Positions 28,404 to 38,532 of a stretch of 64,000 nucleotides of DNA are shown here, in pieces (position 1 is the stretch's first letter; every line of letters starts with the position of its first letter). The DNA comes from Hyaloscypha bicolor E. Lineage: Eukaryota; Ascomycota; Leotiomycetes; Helotiales; Hyaloscyphaceae. A model generated the notes under the pieces. The model was not told the origin of the DNA. It saw only the letters and a list, made by a program, of their open reading frames with translations, and did no database searches. The stretch is from the NCBI RefSeq assembly GCF_002865645.1, contig NW_020194684.1, positions 341,308 to 405,307 on the forward strand, written 5' to 3'. Both the position numbers and the translations under genes were made by a program.

Positions 28404-28559
28404 TTCCTTTGTCTGCTAGAAACTGTCTATACTAGCAGGGGAGCCTGGCTCAGAGCAAAAAGGCAATAGCTAACTAATAGGTTTCTAAGTAAAGGCACAC
28501 GTTTTCGCCCTGAGCCAGGCCCCCCTACTAGTATAAATAGTTTCCAGCGAACGAAGGAA
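28404..28559. mobile_element. MITE-1, 156 bp with long terminal inverted repeats
   Basis: A left arm of about 50 bp (TTCCTTTGTCTGCTAGAAAC...CCTGGCTCAG) is mirrored by the right arm (CTGAGCCAGG...TTCCAGCGAACGAAGGAA), separated by a core of about 55 bp. TA lies directly on both sides (28402-28403, 28560-28561), the duplication used by Tc1/mariner-class transposases. The outer 37 bp match MITE-2 at 33181. It sits inside the hAT transposase relic and is clearly more GC-rich than its surroundings. Confidence 0.88.
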
Positions 28560-28754
28560 TAATTATATCTATTTCTCTAGCTTTTTCATATAATAGCTTG
28601 TTTTATGAAATATTAGAACTAGATACTTTTAATTAAATTTCTATATCTTTCTAAATAATAACTCGGCCTCTAAATTAAAACGAGTTTAAGGATTATAACT
28701 TACTAGTATTATATAATCCTAGTAAATAGGGAACTCTCGCTTAGTAATTGTCGG

Positions 28755-28975
28755 TTTACTAGGAACGCATAGTACCGTTATATAGTCGTGGAATACTATT
28801 TGCATAAGGTTAGTAAAGTTATTATTATCCAGAAGTAAGAATTACAATATCGTAGTATTAATATGCGATTCCTAAATCTGCTAAGCCTAATAGGGACTAG
28901 TCTACCGGTCGAGTCACGCCTGCGACGCGAGCTCACATGACTAGTCACATGACCAGGAAATTCGCAGTACAGCTA
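28755..28975. other. GC-richer insert of unknown nature within the hAT relic
   Basis: Between the hAT blocks GTLA..L and INILSI the coding likeness is lost for about 220 bp and composition jumps (for example CTACCGGTCGAGTCACGCCT at 28899). GACTAGTC occurs twice (28890 and 28939). I see no clear terminal repeats or RNA gene. The stretch may be a second late insertion, but I cannot classify it. Confidence 0.45.
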
Positions 28976-30231
28976 TTCCGATAGTAATATTAAAATATAT
29001 AGAGGTAATACTAGCCAAGGCTTTTTTTATAGCTATTAATATTCTTTCTATTCTATTAATAAGTAATAAGCCAGAGAAAGTATTTTCAGGAAATTAATAT
29101 ATAATAAGCTAAAATAGGGCAAAAATAAAAGTAGAGACTATTAAGATATAAAAATATTTAAAGTATTAAAAAAAAAGTAGAATTCTAAATACTTTCCTTA
29201 AAACTAGCTAGAGAAAAATCAAAAAAGGGCAAATATTAAGAGCTTAATATAGTCTATTAGGTATTATATAAAAGCTAGGCAATTATATAATATAAAGAGA
29301 GTAGTCCTATTTATTTATTTATAATAAAAGGGATATTCTAATTAGGATAATATCTAGGCTTTAAAACCCGGCCATTTTATATAATTTAAGGAGGTTTGAG
29401 TTATCTTCTACTATTACTCTCTCCTCTATTATTATTAATATCTCATATACTATAATAAGTCATATAACTATAACGAATATAGTTACTATATATTCTATAT
29501 TACTTTTTTTCAGGAATCCTTAAATATTTTTTAAAAATACCTTAACTATTTTGGCAAATAGTATAAGAAGTACAGATATTAACTTGGCTACTATATTACT
29601 TAGTATAGATTATATAAAATATAAAAAAATAACTTATACTCGTTAAGTTAAGATTATATTAATAACCTCAGGAAGAAGCGGGATATTAAAGGTATTAGGA
29701 GTATAGGAACCCTTAATTATAATATCTGAGGGGGCAGGATTAGTAATATTAAAGGTATTTTACTATTAAGGACTACTAGTAATAATAGATGGCTCTAGTT
29801 TATTACCTCTTATATAAAAGAAGTAATATATGTTATTATAGCTATTAAGACGAGTTCAGATTACTAGATCTTGCTAAGCTTGAGCTACTATCTTAACTAA
29901 TATATATATATATAGATAGATAGGTAGAATAGAGGGTATATGGAAAGTATATATAAATTAGAGAGAGGGTTGGGAGCTGAGAGCTTATTTTAAAGGTATC
30001 TGGATTATTGAAAATTAAAAATGGGAAAATAAATAACTCAGATTAAGCTATAATTTATATAGTTATTTGGTATAGTTCAGACAATGGCACCAAAATTAGC
30101 TGGGGCCTTAGAAATAGGGCAAAGTATTACTAAGAATTAATACGGTATTAATAGTATTAATACCTTACGATTCTGGCATCAATACCTATTAATACCGGAA
30201 ATTAGGTATTTCTGCCAAGCCTGATATTGGG

Positions 30232-30490
30232 CCTTATGCTGCTAAGCAAGTCCCTGCATTTCCCAGGATAAGCATCACACTTAATACCTAAAGCAGGACC
30301 ATAAGAACAGAAACACAGAAACTTAATTTAATCTATCAACCAGACGGACCAAAGAAAGAGCAAGAAGCTAACCAGAAAGGATGAAATGGCAACCAGGGCA
30401 ACCATCAAGCACCATGCAGAATTATAACAGCATTATGCTTCCACAGAACCTTGATTTCACCCACACCTCTTTATTAATTGCCACCTCCCC
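30232..30490. other. boundary between the transposon block and gene-bearing DNA
   Basis: Composition returns to normal immediately after the right target duplication of the hAT. The stretch is the 3' flank of the AAA ATPase gene; nothing else is seen. Confidence 0.5.
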
Positions 30491-32678
30491 TCAGTCTCTC
30501 ACCTCGCTCTTCTCCGCCTGTGGAGCCGTAACCTTAATCCCACTTTCCAGCTTGAGAAGATTCATCTCGAACCCCTTACAAACACACCAAGTTCTAACCG
30601 TCTTAATCGCGTTCTTGATCTCACGTCCATTTAACTCCCACTTAGCCAGCTCATCCATCTCCTTCTTGCTAACCTTGGCCTGAACCTCGGGCCCTGGCAG
30701 TCTCGACAAGAATTTCTGCCATAGGACAAGACGAGAAGAGAACGGCAGGGGCTTGAACACTAGGTGGATGTTGACTCTGGAACGAAACGCGGCGTCGATG
30801 GTGGAGTAAAGGTTGGTGGTGAGGAAGATGATGCCTTTGAAGTACTCTAGCTCGCGAAGGAATATCGACACCAACTCGTTGCGAGCGATATCTCCTGGGT
30901 CTCGCTGGGCCATGAAGACATCTGCTTCGTCAAGAAGAATAACGGCGTCCCACTCTGTAGCCATCTCAAACACTTTCTTGATCTTCGGCCCAAGATGGGC
31001 TGCGTTCGTGCCGAGATCTTCAGCTTGCAGGTAATACAGGGGACGACGAGTCTTGTCGGCAACAGCTTCAGCCGTGAGTGTCTTTCCAGTGCCAGGAGGA
31101 CCGGAGAGGAGGAGAATGAGACCTTGCCCTTTGCCCATTATTACATCGTCGACACCACCTTTAAGGCGTTGGTGATTGTCGACGAAAGTCAAGACCAAGT
31201 CTTTCTGTTCCTCGGGATATACCAAGTGGCCGTAAGCTTCGTCGTTCCAGACAACTGGTTCAATATCGTCGACGTAGAAGTAGACTAAATGCGTCAGTAT
31301 TGATCAAGTAAGAGGGGACGTGATTGGTCAACGTACGCCAGAGCTTATTCTTCAATGCAAATCCACGAAGAAGAGGGGACACGAAAACCAGATCTTCCTT
31401 CCTGTCAAGTATTTCCTGTTTATTCTCCTCTTGCAACTCTTTCGACAGTGACCTGGCATTTGTGGATTGTCCCGAGATCGAAGCTGCATCTGCAGCAGGG
31501 GTTGCTGGGGGTTGCGGAGCTTGAGGTTGAGTACGGCGTCTACGAGAGCTGGTTTCGTTTCGTTGGAGGCCTTCTTGGTGCTTTTGGTACCCAAAGAAAT
31601 CGATGAGGATGCGGCTTGCGACCTTAAACGATTAGTTAGAGATCATTTGCATCGAGCTGGGACTTACATTGTGTCTCTGGAAACCACATCCAGTTGGCAA
31701 GAGGCCCACACCAGAGTATTCACAATAGTGAAGATCCTGATACTCTAAAGTTTTCTTCGCTCTCGCCGCCAACCTCTCCTTGACTCCTTCCTGATCAGCG
31801 TGGAATGACAGCGGGTAATTGGGAAGCTCGGTGACAGGAAGATTTCCAGCAAAGAGAGGGATTTTGAAGTCAATGGGCTTCCAAGCGAAACACTCTCCAT
31901 CAAATGCTATTTCCTCGCAGTTGATCAGCAGATGCGGTCTCTCCTGTGGACTGCCACATTGGTAAGAAGTCCCAACGACTTTGCACACCCGCTCGGCGTC
32001 TTTGGAAGCATTAAACAACATAGTGTCTTTGGCGAAGTAGGTCCAGGCCAGTTTATACGAAATCAGACCGCTGGTGTTAAGATGCTTGAGGTGAGACATA
32101 AAGCCTCCGAACAGCTCGCTCATGACTTGGACCAAGAGTCCGAGATGTTCCTTGAGCAGACTTCCCTCTGATCTTTTCTCATACAAAGCCATGATCTTGT
32201 CATAGCAGAAGAAGAGAGGTTTGAATGGCTCATTGAATTTCGCGGTCTCGGTAGTCTCGAGGAACATGCCCTCATCCTTGACGATATCCTTCAGTGCTGC
32301 AACGAGAAGAGAGCTTTGGACTTCGATCATGTGGATCTTGAGGGGAGTCTTCCCGGAAATAGTTGGCTGTTCGTGATCCTTGATCTTGAAGATCTTGATT
32401 GCAACACGATTGTTGGCCTTGGCAACTTTGACGGCAAGTTGCTTGGGTGGTGTTTCGACCCAGTCGTAGTGGCCGCTCCGGCTGTTCTTGCCTTCGTAGA
32501 AGGTCTTGATGGCGGTGCTGGTACCGAAGTCTGGGTCTCGGCCTGGAATGACAGGAGGTGCAACGATAGTGACCTCGCTATCGCCATCGACGGTTGAGTC
32601 GGGTGTTGCAATATCCTTGGCGGACTTGGATGCAATTGCCTTGGGCGGGCATACTTTGTTTCGCTTCCACAGCATCAT
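30491..32678 (-). CDS. AAA+ ATPase with fungal N-terminal DUF7025-like region
   Basis: Three exons fit: 32678-31668, 31622-31337 and 31284-30491. The introns of 45 and 52 nt (GTAAGT..TAAG, GTACGT..TTAG) keep the frame, giving about 696 residues. The C-terminal third is an AAA+ module: Walker A GPPGTGKT near residue 494, Walker B VILLDEADVFM about 60 residues later, and AAFRSRVNIHL carrying the arginine-finger region. The middle, including LWLYFYVDDIEPVVWNDEAY, and the N-terminal half resemble the region found before AAA domains in many multicopy fungal ATPases of unknown cellular role. The function is therefore only ATP-driven remodelling of an unknown partner. The start is uncertain: adjacent ATGs at 32678 and 32675 are the first in frame, but the open frame runs on to 32789 without an ATG, so an upstream exon is possible. 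Its 3' end lies 260 bp from the hAT end. Confidence 0.82.
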
Positions 32679-32789
32679 GACTGGCTCGCTGTCGTCTTTT
32701 GCCTTCCGTTTTCGGAGTGTTCGCTGTTTGAAGAATAAGTTTGGATGGCAGAAGAAAGACGAAATGACATGATGTAGAAGGACTTGCAC

Positions 32790-33180
32790 TTGTTGGGGAG
32801 GACATGGCGGATAATGTAGCCTGGTTGCAAGCTTGCAACTTGCACGTGATTTGTTAGTGGCCTTGCAATGTGGCTTGACACAAGTCCTAAAAACGCCCGA
32901 CTAGGACTATTTATGTCTGCCTGTTACAGCTGGTTGATTCGGGAATCGAGCGGGGTACGGCTGCCTGCAGTCCTGGAGTCATGCTCCGAAGGGGAAATAC
33001 AGTGGGTGGCCACATGTCTGTCCGATTGGGCTGTTTTACACCAAAACGCCTATATTGCCCTGGGCAGTTTTGGCAGGACAGCGTTCTTATATTTACCTTA
33101 GATTCTTGGATTTAAGCCAGATTTACTAAATACCCACTTCTACTTACTTAGCATTTTGCATTTTATCCCTTTTCAGGCTA
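32790..33180. other. 5' flank of the AAA ATPase gene
   Basis: No gene supported. The short open frame at 32868-33101 has no family likeness. The stretch ends at MITE-2. Confidence 0.4.
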
Positions 33181-33326
33181 TCCCTTCGTCTGTCGGAAAC
33201 TGTCCAGCGCTAGCAAGGGGGGTGTGGCTGCACGCAAGCCTCTTGAAGCGTAACAAAGCGAGGTGGGGCTTGCGTGCAGCCACACCCCCCCTGCTAGCGC
33301 TGGACAGTTTCCGACAGACGAAGGGA
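33181..33326. mobile_element. MITE-2, 146 bp, near-perfect long inverted repeats
   Basis: Arms of about 62 bp (TCCCTTCGTCTGTCGGAAAC...GCACGCAAGCC and its reverse complement ending in CAGACGAAGGGA) differ at about one base and flank a core of about 22 bp. TA is found on both sides (33179-33180, 33327-33328). The outer 37 bp are shared with MITE-1, the inner parts are not. Unlike MITE-1 it shows no RIP-type decay, and the whole element could fold into one hairpin. Confidence 0.92.
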
Positions 33327-33328
33327 TA

Positions 33329-34374
33329 AGATCAAATAATACCGAGCACTTTTATAACTTCGCAGATTTACTATGTAAATAAGCGAGAAAATCGAGAAAA
33401 TCAAAAAGTGAAAATTAATAAGTTATATTATACATAGAGATAAACCTCAAAGAGACCTATATTTGAGTATATGTAATAAGAAGTAATTATTGATCGTGGG
33501 TTAAAAGTATTATTATTATAATTTAAGAAGGCGCCAGATTTTTGAGGAATTAAAGGAGGCGTTTTGGCCGTTTTTGCTGTGATTTTCGCGAGTCGGACAG
33601 ACATGTGGCCACTCACTGTAATTGGTGATCGGCGAAGGATTTCCAGGCTACCGAGTCTGCCTAGATTTTCGCCCGAATTGCCAACACACAGGATGACTCT
33701 TATAGGTGGATCTTGGGATTTCATTTCCTTCATCCAATCATTTCTTCACGCTCCTGAGACCAGTTTGATACAATTGTTGATAAGAAATGGTTGAGATGAT
33801 TGGGCGAGAGGAACCGAGCCGAATCGAGGAACGAATTGATGGTATCAGCCACAACAATCCATATACTTCAAACTCCTCTCTCTGTACTCCAATTGCTCAC
33901 TGGTGACAGAATATTAAAGGAAGGTCTCGTTTGAAAGGTGAACTGGCATTTGTATGGTGGAGAAATATAGAGATTAGTGGTAGTGTGGGGCTCAATCGTC
34001 TCAAGGCGACTGAGACGACTCGACTGGATGATCCTTCAGTTTCTCCATGCTTTTCAATGCATACGGACTTCAAGACATGCACAAAAAACACGTGATTGAC
34101 GAACAACCTCTTTTTGGGGGGGGGGGGGGGGGGCACTGCGTCCCACCTTTGATTTGCGCCAAACTGTCCAGGGCAACTGAATTCCACACTCAGATGCCAC
34201 TAAATGTTCATTGGGACCTGCAATTATTTTTTATTCATGTGTGAGCAAGTGCCTAAACGTGTGAGAAGAAGATGAAAATTAACATAACGAGGAGAGCTCC
34301 CGGATATATCACCGTTGAGGAGCAAACCACAGAGGAACGGAAACAGATTCAACTCTCCTGTATTACTGCAATAG
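33329..34374. other. intergenic; contains an 18-base G run
   Basis: AT-rich to 33550, then mixed. No gene is supported. The homopolymer of 18 G (34116-34133) may be misread in assembly. Confidence 0.5.
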
Positions 34375-34878
34375 TTACTCCACAAGCTCAAATCCGACGT
34401 CTTGAGCAAGAACGCCTCTATGGCGAAAAATTTGTCTTGTGGCACGTCCTTGGGAGCGATAATCGATCTCATTGACCATGCTCTCGACAGCTTCTTCTTC
34501 AGTAAAAGAAATGCCTTTGTTGTCTTCTCTAGGACAATTGAATATACCACTTACGTAGGGAAGAGTGGCTTTCGTGCGAATAGTATCGATACGAGACACA
34601 TGCTTCACCGAAGAAGCCCGGCACAACGATACACTCCGCAAACGGACCTTTTCCAGCACCATGGCACCTAGGACTCGCGTGTCAGTTTCCGTTACACTAA
34701 GCTTTCTGGAATTTTGGACAGAAGTATAAATGTACTTCTCACAGTCTTTATATCCAAGTCGCTCTTCTCCCATTATCCTAGAGAAACAAGCCCGAAATCG
34801 CCGGGTTGGGAAAAGACATTGGGAATTGCAAGAGTCCGTACATACTGCAAAAGATAGACTGAAGTTTGGACAGAACAT
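34375..34878 (-). CDS. hypothetical protein (weak)
   Basis: An ATG-started open frame of 167 codons, with no recognised domain. The first 35 residues are Cys/Phe-rich, the rest is charged (for example FTEEEAVESMVNEIDYRS). A GTAAGT on the minus strand near 34555 could be a donor within it. It could be a relic or chance; I have no functional idea. Confidence 0.2.
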   Translation of the reverse strand: MFCPNFSLSFAVCTDSCNSQCLFPTRRFRACFSRIMGEERLGYKDCEKYIYTSVQNSRKLSVTETDTRVLGAMVLEKVRLRSVSLCRASSVKHVSRIDTIRTKATLPYVSGIFNCPREDNKGISFTEEEAVESMVNEIDYRSQGRATRQIFRHRGVLAQDVGFELVE

Positions 34879-34921
34879 CCGCCGCGAATTGCGGAGTTAT
34901 ATTTATTCTCTTGAAGCATGA

Positions 34922-35449
34922 CGTTGCTACTAAAGTCAGCAGGGACTAATCAACAGTGGGTCGCCTTTCATAGGGCGGAGGGAAATGAAGACAGCCAAGT
35001 CAGTGCCACAAGTGATGCTCGGATGAGAGACGTTGACGAGACTTTGAGATAAAAGATATGGAACCGGAGAGGACGGTGTCTCGACCGTGGAGAACCGCAA
35101 ATCGACCATGGGAGATGATGTTTCGAGTCACGCAACCACTGCGTTGTGTGTACAGAGCCTAGATTGGTCCAGGCCGCTAGAAAGGTTAGTATCTGCGGAG
35201 CGCCATTCTACTTCATGGAAGTCCCTGCAGCCATATATCCTCTAAAGTGCAGGCGAGAATTAAATCCGGAATCGACTATAGTGTGTGTTTGACAGCAACA
35301 ATAAGCGATGAAATGAAGTGCTGCAAGAACCCATTGACGCTAGGAATTTGGAAAGTCGATAGGACTAAAATAATAGAATAGAGAAATACCTGTGAGATTG
35401 ATTCTAAAGAGTTTCCAGTGAAGACCTCCGCCTCGGATTTTTTTCACAT
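34922..35449. other. intergenic, nothing recognised
   Basis: Normal composition, only short open frames, no repeats seen. Confidence 0.4.
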
Positions 35450-35641
35450 ATGATATAGTATTTTTTAGGAAAACAAATTATAAAATCCAGTTTCGCGTTT
35501 CTTACTTAAACTAGTAATTCTTATACCTTTATACACTAAGAAAGCTATAAGAACGTAATATTTAAGCTAGAAACGCAAAATACAATACTGGATCCCACAA
35601 TTTATTTTACTAAAAATCGCTTACGTGTATTACTATATCCT
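35450..35641. mobile_element. RIP-affected hairpin MITE (family B)
   Basis: Two arms mirror each other imperfectly over most of the element. The left arm has TTTTTTAGGAAAACAAATTA and AATCCAGTTTCGCGTTTCTT; the right arm on the minus strand has TTTTTAGTAAAATAAATTGT and ATCCAGTATTGTATTTTGCG. Many arm differences are transitions. A better preserved half copy lies at 35985-36070. Borders are approximate and no target duplication is certain. Confidence 0.55.
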
Positions 35642-35757
35642 TTCCCTCTTCCCTCTTCCCTCTTTCTCATTCTCCCTCTCTTCAAGCCTCTATTATTACT
35701 TAAAATCTTTCCTCTCCCAATTTAATTCTTATGTATAAGCATAAGGGTAGGAGAAGA

Positions 35758-35788
35758 GGGGGCCCTGCGAGGGGGCCCTGCGAGGGGG
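35758..35788. repeat. 13-bp tandem repeat, about 2.4 copies
   Basis: Unit GGGGGCCCTGCGA repeated without error, inside a longer polypyrimidine/polypurine region (35640-35900). Confidence 0.8.
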
Positions 35789-35984
35789 CAGGGAGAGAGT
35801 GGTAGCGTAATAGAATAAAAATTACGAAGTAGAAAGAAAGCGAGAAGTAGAAAGTAAACTTCGAGGGTCGCGAGTCGAGAGTCGCAAGGAAGCGCTATAT
35901 TTATAGGCTTTTAAGTACTAAATTATAGAGCTATATACAGCCCTGAATATCAGCGATCAATTTTTTCCTGGGGTGCGGCATAGC

Positions 35985-36070
35985 ATTTTTGGGAGGGAGA
36001 ATCGTGAAATCCGGTTTCGTGTTTCTCACTTGGACTACCTTAGTGATCCTTATGGCTTTCCGTAATCTAC
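35985..36070. repeat. half copy of family B MITE next to the NLR start
   Basis: TTTTGGGAGGGAGAATCGTG, AAATCCGGTTTCGTGTTTCT and the following CACTTGGACTACCTTAGTGATCC align with the left arm at 35461-35520, where nearly all differences are C/T or G/A. Only one arm is present. It ends about 30 bp before the proposed NLR start codon, so it would lie in the promoter or 5' UTR. Confidence 0.55.
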
Positions 36071-36101
36071 ACCGCTAAGGTTACCATGATTGGACAGCAA
36101 C

Positions 36102-38532
36102 ATGCGCGGCAGCAGGACAGCGAGGTTAAGGGCCTCCCAGCCGCACCAGGCTGGCAGGAGCCTCTTTTCTATTTCGACGCCTGACATCGCGGCCGAATCA
36201 TGGGAGTGTCCATACGCTCAAATACCCAAGGACCTCAAGCAGAAGAAAACCAGCACAATGGTACGTTGGCGATGGTAGTGGAAATTTGTTGAGCGCTGAC
36301 GGAGGAACACAGCCGTTGCGACAGCTCTGGCCCGATCCCAAGAGCTCGGCCGGCGAATTTGCCAAGGTCGAGTAGGTCAAACTCCTATCATCCATGCTCC
36401 TGCTAACGCATCCAGCATTATCGCTGTCCATGGTCTAAATCCTCGAAGCAAGAAAGACGCCGACCACGCCTGGGATACATGGCGCACCCCTCCAAGGCCG
36501 GATGGCCGCTTATGGCTCCGCGACGATCTCCCCGAATACATCCCCGACTCGCGAATCTTCCTATACGAATACAACGCGGCGGCAGTCTACGGGAATGACC
36601 AGGATACATTCGTCGGTAAAGCGAACGAACTGCTCGAGGCGATCCGAATCAAGAGGGACAATATCGAGGCTCGACCGATTCTGCTGTTGGGCCACAGCAT
36701 GGGCGGATTGCTGATCAAGCAGGCGCTGATCAACGCGCACAATAACCGAAAGTATACACCAATCAAGGATGCGACCACAGGGCTGGCGTTCTTTGCCACC
36801 CCACACAAAGGCGGAGACTGGAAGATGGTGAGCCTGGGAAGCATAGCGGCCAAGATTGCAACTGCAGCGGGATTCCAAAAAGGGGACAATGTATTGGAGA
36901 CACTAGACAGAGGCAGCATCTTTTCAGATATCTTGCAAGAACATTGGAGACACCAGTTATTGGAATATGATATCATTTCTTTTTGGGGTGCTCTGGACAA
37001 TGTGAGTAATATTAGAAAGAGATGTGCCTCAATGCTGATTCCACCTCACAGGTTGTTCCGGTGGACAGTGCGCGGCTGGGATTGCCGGGGAACCGTGAAA
37101 ATATTGTGAAGCTGAACGCGGACCACGGAGGGGTTTGCAGATTTGGGGAGAGCCAAACAGATCGAGACAACTTCGAGTTGGTGTCTTTCAATATCAGAGA
37201 GATATACAAAAATGCACTTAAAAACTGTGAGTTGAACGCTACCCTTTCTACTATGAATCGGTAATGGGGACTGTAATGGAGGTTATGCTTGAGAATACAC
37301 TCAAGGATACGATATCAAATAGATGCGGCTAGTTCGATGATAATATACTGCGTTTTGCCAGGGTTGTGCTAATAGTTATGAAAGTGTTGACAGACCACAC
37401 GTCCCCTTTATGTCAGGTCGGACAACCTTGCCACTACATCCCATTCCCTAAGAACAAACGCTTCGTAGGACGACAAAATATAGTAGACACACTCGAAGCG
37501 ATGTTTTTCACAAATGAGTGCCAAAATATCGCCGTTATAGGGCTGGGCGGAGTTGGCAAGACGCAGGTCGCTCTCAAGTTTGCATACTGGGTAAAAGAGA
37601 ACAAGCCAAACTTCTCTATCTTCTGGGTACCAGCACTTAGTGATGCGAGCTTTGAACAGTCGTACACGGAGATGGCAAGAAAGCTTCCTATCCGCAAAGA
37701 CAACAATGAGAACCCCATGGAGTCAGTTCGGCGATACCTGAGCTCGGAGGAAGCTGGGCCATGGCTTCTCATCGTGGATAATGCAGATGATAGAGAAATG
37801 CTTCTCGGGAGTTCAGACTCGCCAGGCGGGATTCTCGAGTATCTGCCACAGAGTGAACGAGGCCTGACTTTATTTACTTCACGTTCCCGGGAAGTAGGAG
37901 TGGCGGTTGCTGGAAAAGATGTGGTTGAGTTATATGAGATGAACCCACAAGAGGCGGAAAGCTTTTTGGAGAAGTCGTTGATTCGGAGAGACTTGCTCAG
38001 CGATAGTGCAACGACAACCAGACTCTTGAAAGAGCTCACTTATCTTCCCTTAGCAATCACGCAAGCGACAGCCTATCTGAACATAAACCAGGTTTCGATT
38101 GCAGAATACTTGAGATTATTACGAGCCACAGAACAGGATATGATCCACCTGATGAGTAGACAATTTCGCGACAATACCCGATATAATGACTCGCAGAACG
38201 CGGTGGCAACGACCTGGCTTGTGTCATTCGAACAGATCCGAAAATCCGATAACGCCGCTGCCGAGCTACTATCATTCATATCTCGCATCGAACCGAAGGC
38301 AATACCGCAGTCTATCCTGCCTAGCTTGGGCTCGGAAGAGCAGATGGTGCACGCGCTTGGCACACTGCGTGGGTATGCTTTTGTGGTCAAACGAGGAGAC
38401 GAGGAGATGTTTGATATGCACAGCCTAGTACATTTAGCGACGCGAATATGGATTCAGCAAGAAGGGCGTGTGACACAGATGATGGAGAAGGCAACAAGAC
38501 ATCTGGCAGCAGTCTTTCCGTCTCGCGATTGA
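36102..38532 (+). CDS. NLR (STAND) protein: SesB-like alpha/beta-hydrolase plus NB-ARC
   Basis: Five exons fit: 36102-36260, 36313-36371, 36416-37001, 37052-37226 and 37361-38532, about 716 residues. The first domain is a SesB-type serine-hydrolase fold (VDIIAVHGLNP, then nucleophile elbow GHSMGG near residue 165, and FFATPHKGG). Next is an NB-ARC nucleotide-binding domain: FVGRQNIVDTLEAMF, P-loop GLGGVGKT near residue 387, WLLIVDNADD (Walker B), TLFTSRSREV, LPLAITQATAYL and MHSLVHLATRIW. Fungal proteins of this architecture are cytosolic sensors in self/non-self recognition, normally ending in TPR repeats. Here TGA (38530-38532) stops the frame after FPSRD, and the TPR part continues in the same frame. 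So the protein is truncated, unless the stop is an error, a readthrough site or spliced out. Exon 1 is the least certain, being next to a MITE half copy. Confidence 0.85.

Larger units (their letters stand above)
27765..29185 (+). pseudogene. hAT transposase relic, C-terminal half
   Basis: Continues the frame of the N-terminal half. Readable blocks in order are YKLVRRIKKF, then NS.YKILLILFNL.PIIK (family pattern TRWNSWY..L), KLYIIKKFLISFI, ATFTTKD, ILFIIDILIKYL, YIKYIKIY.LKK.FKLVLIKVKKL.EKYREKAIP and, past the MITE, ITRPLN.NEFKDY and GTLA..L. The last recognised block at about 29010-29150 reads INILSILLISNKPEKVFSGN followed by RAKIKVETIKI, which is the C-terminal hAT dimerisation region (ILSIPxMSxEPERVFSGAR in live relatives). 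Stops mostly replace Trp and Gln codons. Two insertions interrupt the frame, at 28404-28559 and about 28755-28975. Confidence 0.82.
13337..30223 (+). mobile_element. hAT DNA transposon, RIP-mutated, split by nested insertions
   Basis: Ends are imperfect terminal inverted repeats: left TAGGCTTAGTAATAATACCT (13337-13356) against right, on the minus strand, CAGGCTTGGCAGAAATACCT (30223-30204). The CAG start is usual for hAT elements. Flanks are ATATTAGT (13329-13336) and ATATTGGG (30224-30231), an 8-bp target duplication with two mismatches, again the hAT length. Coding remnants of a hAT transposase lie at 13528-14586 and 27765-29185. Removing the 13.2-kb Gypsy-2 insert, one 4-bp duplication and the 156-bp MITE leaves about 3.5 kb, a normal size for a fungal hAT. 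Motifs of the GGTATTAAT type recur next to both ends, as subterminal transposase-binding repeats often do. Confidence 0.88.

Noticed and set aside
28755..28975. Possible tRNA-derived SINE because of a B-box-like word (GGTCGAGTC)
   Set aside because: No A box at proper distance, no foldable tRNA shape and no 3' tail seen.
5330..30231. Whole AT-rich block as a centromere
   Set aside because: The composition would fit, but all of 6035-30223 is explained by RIP-mutated transposons with intact boundaries; sequence alone cannot show centromere function.
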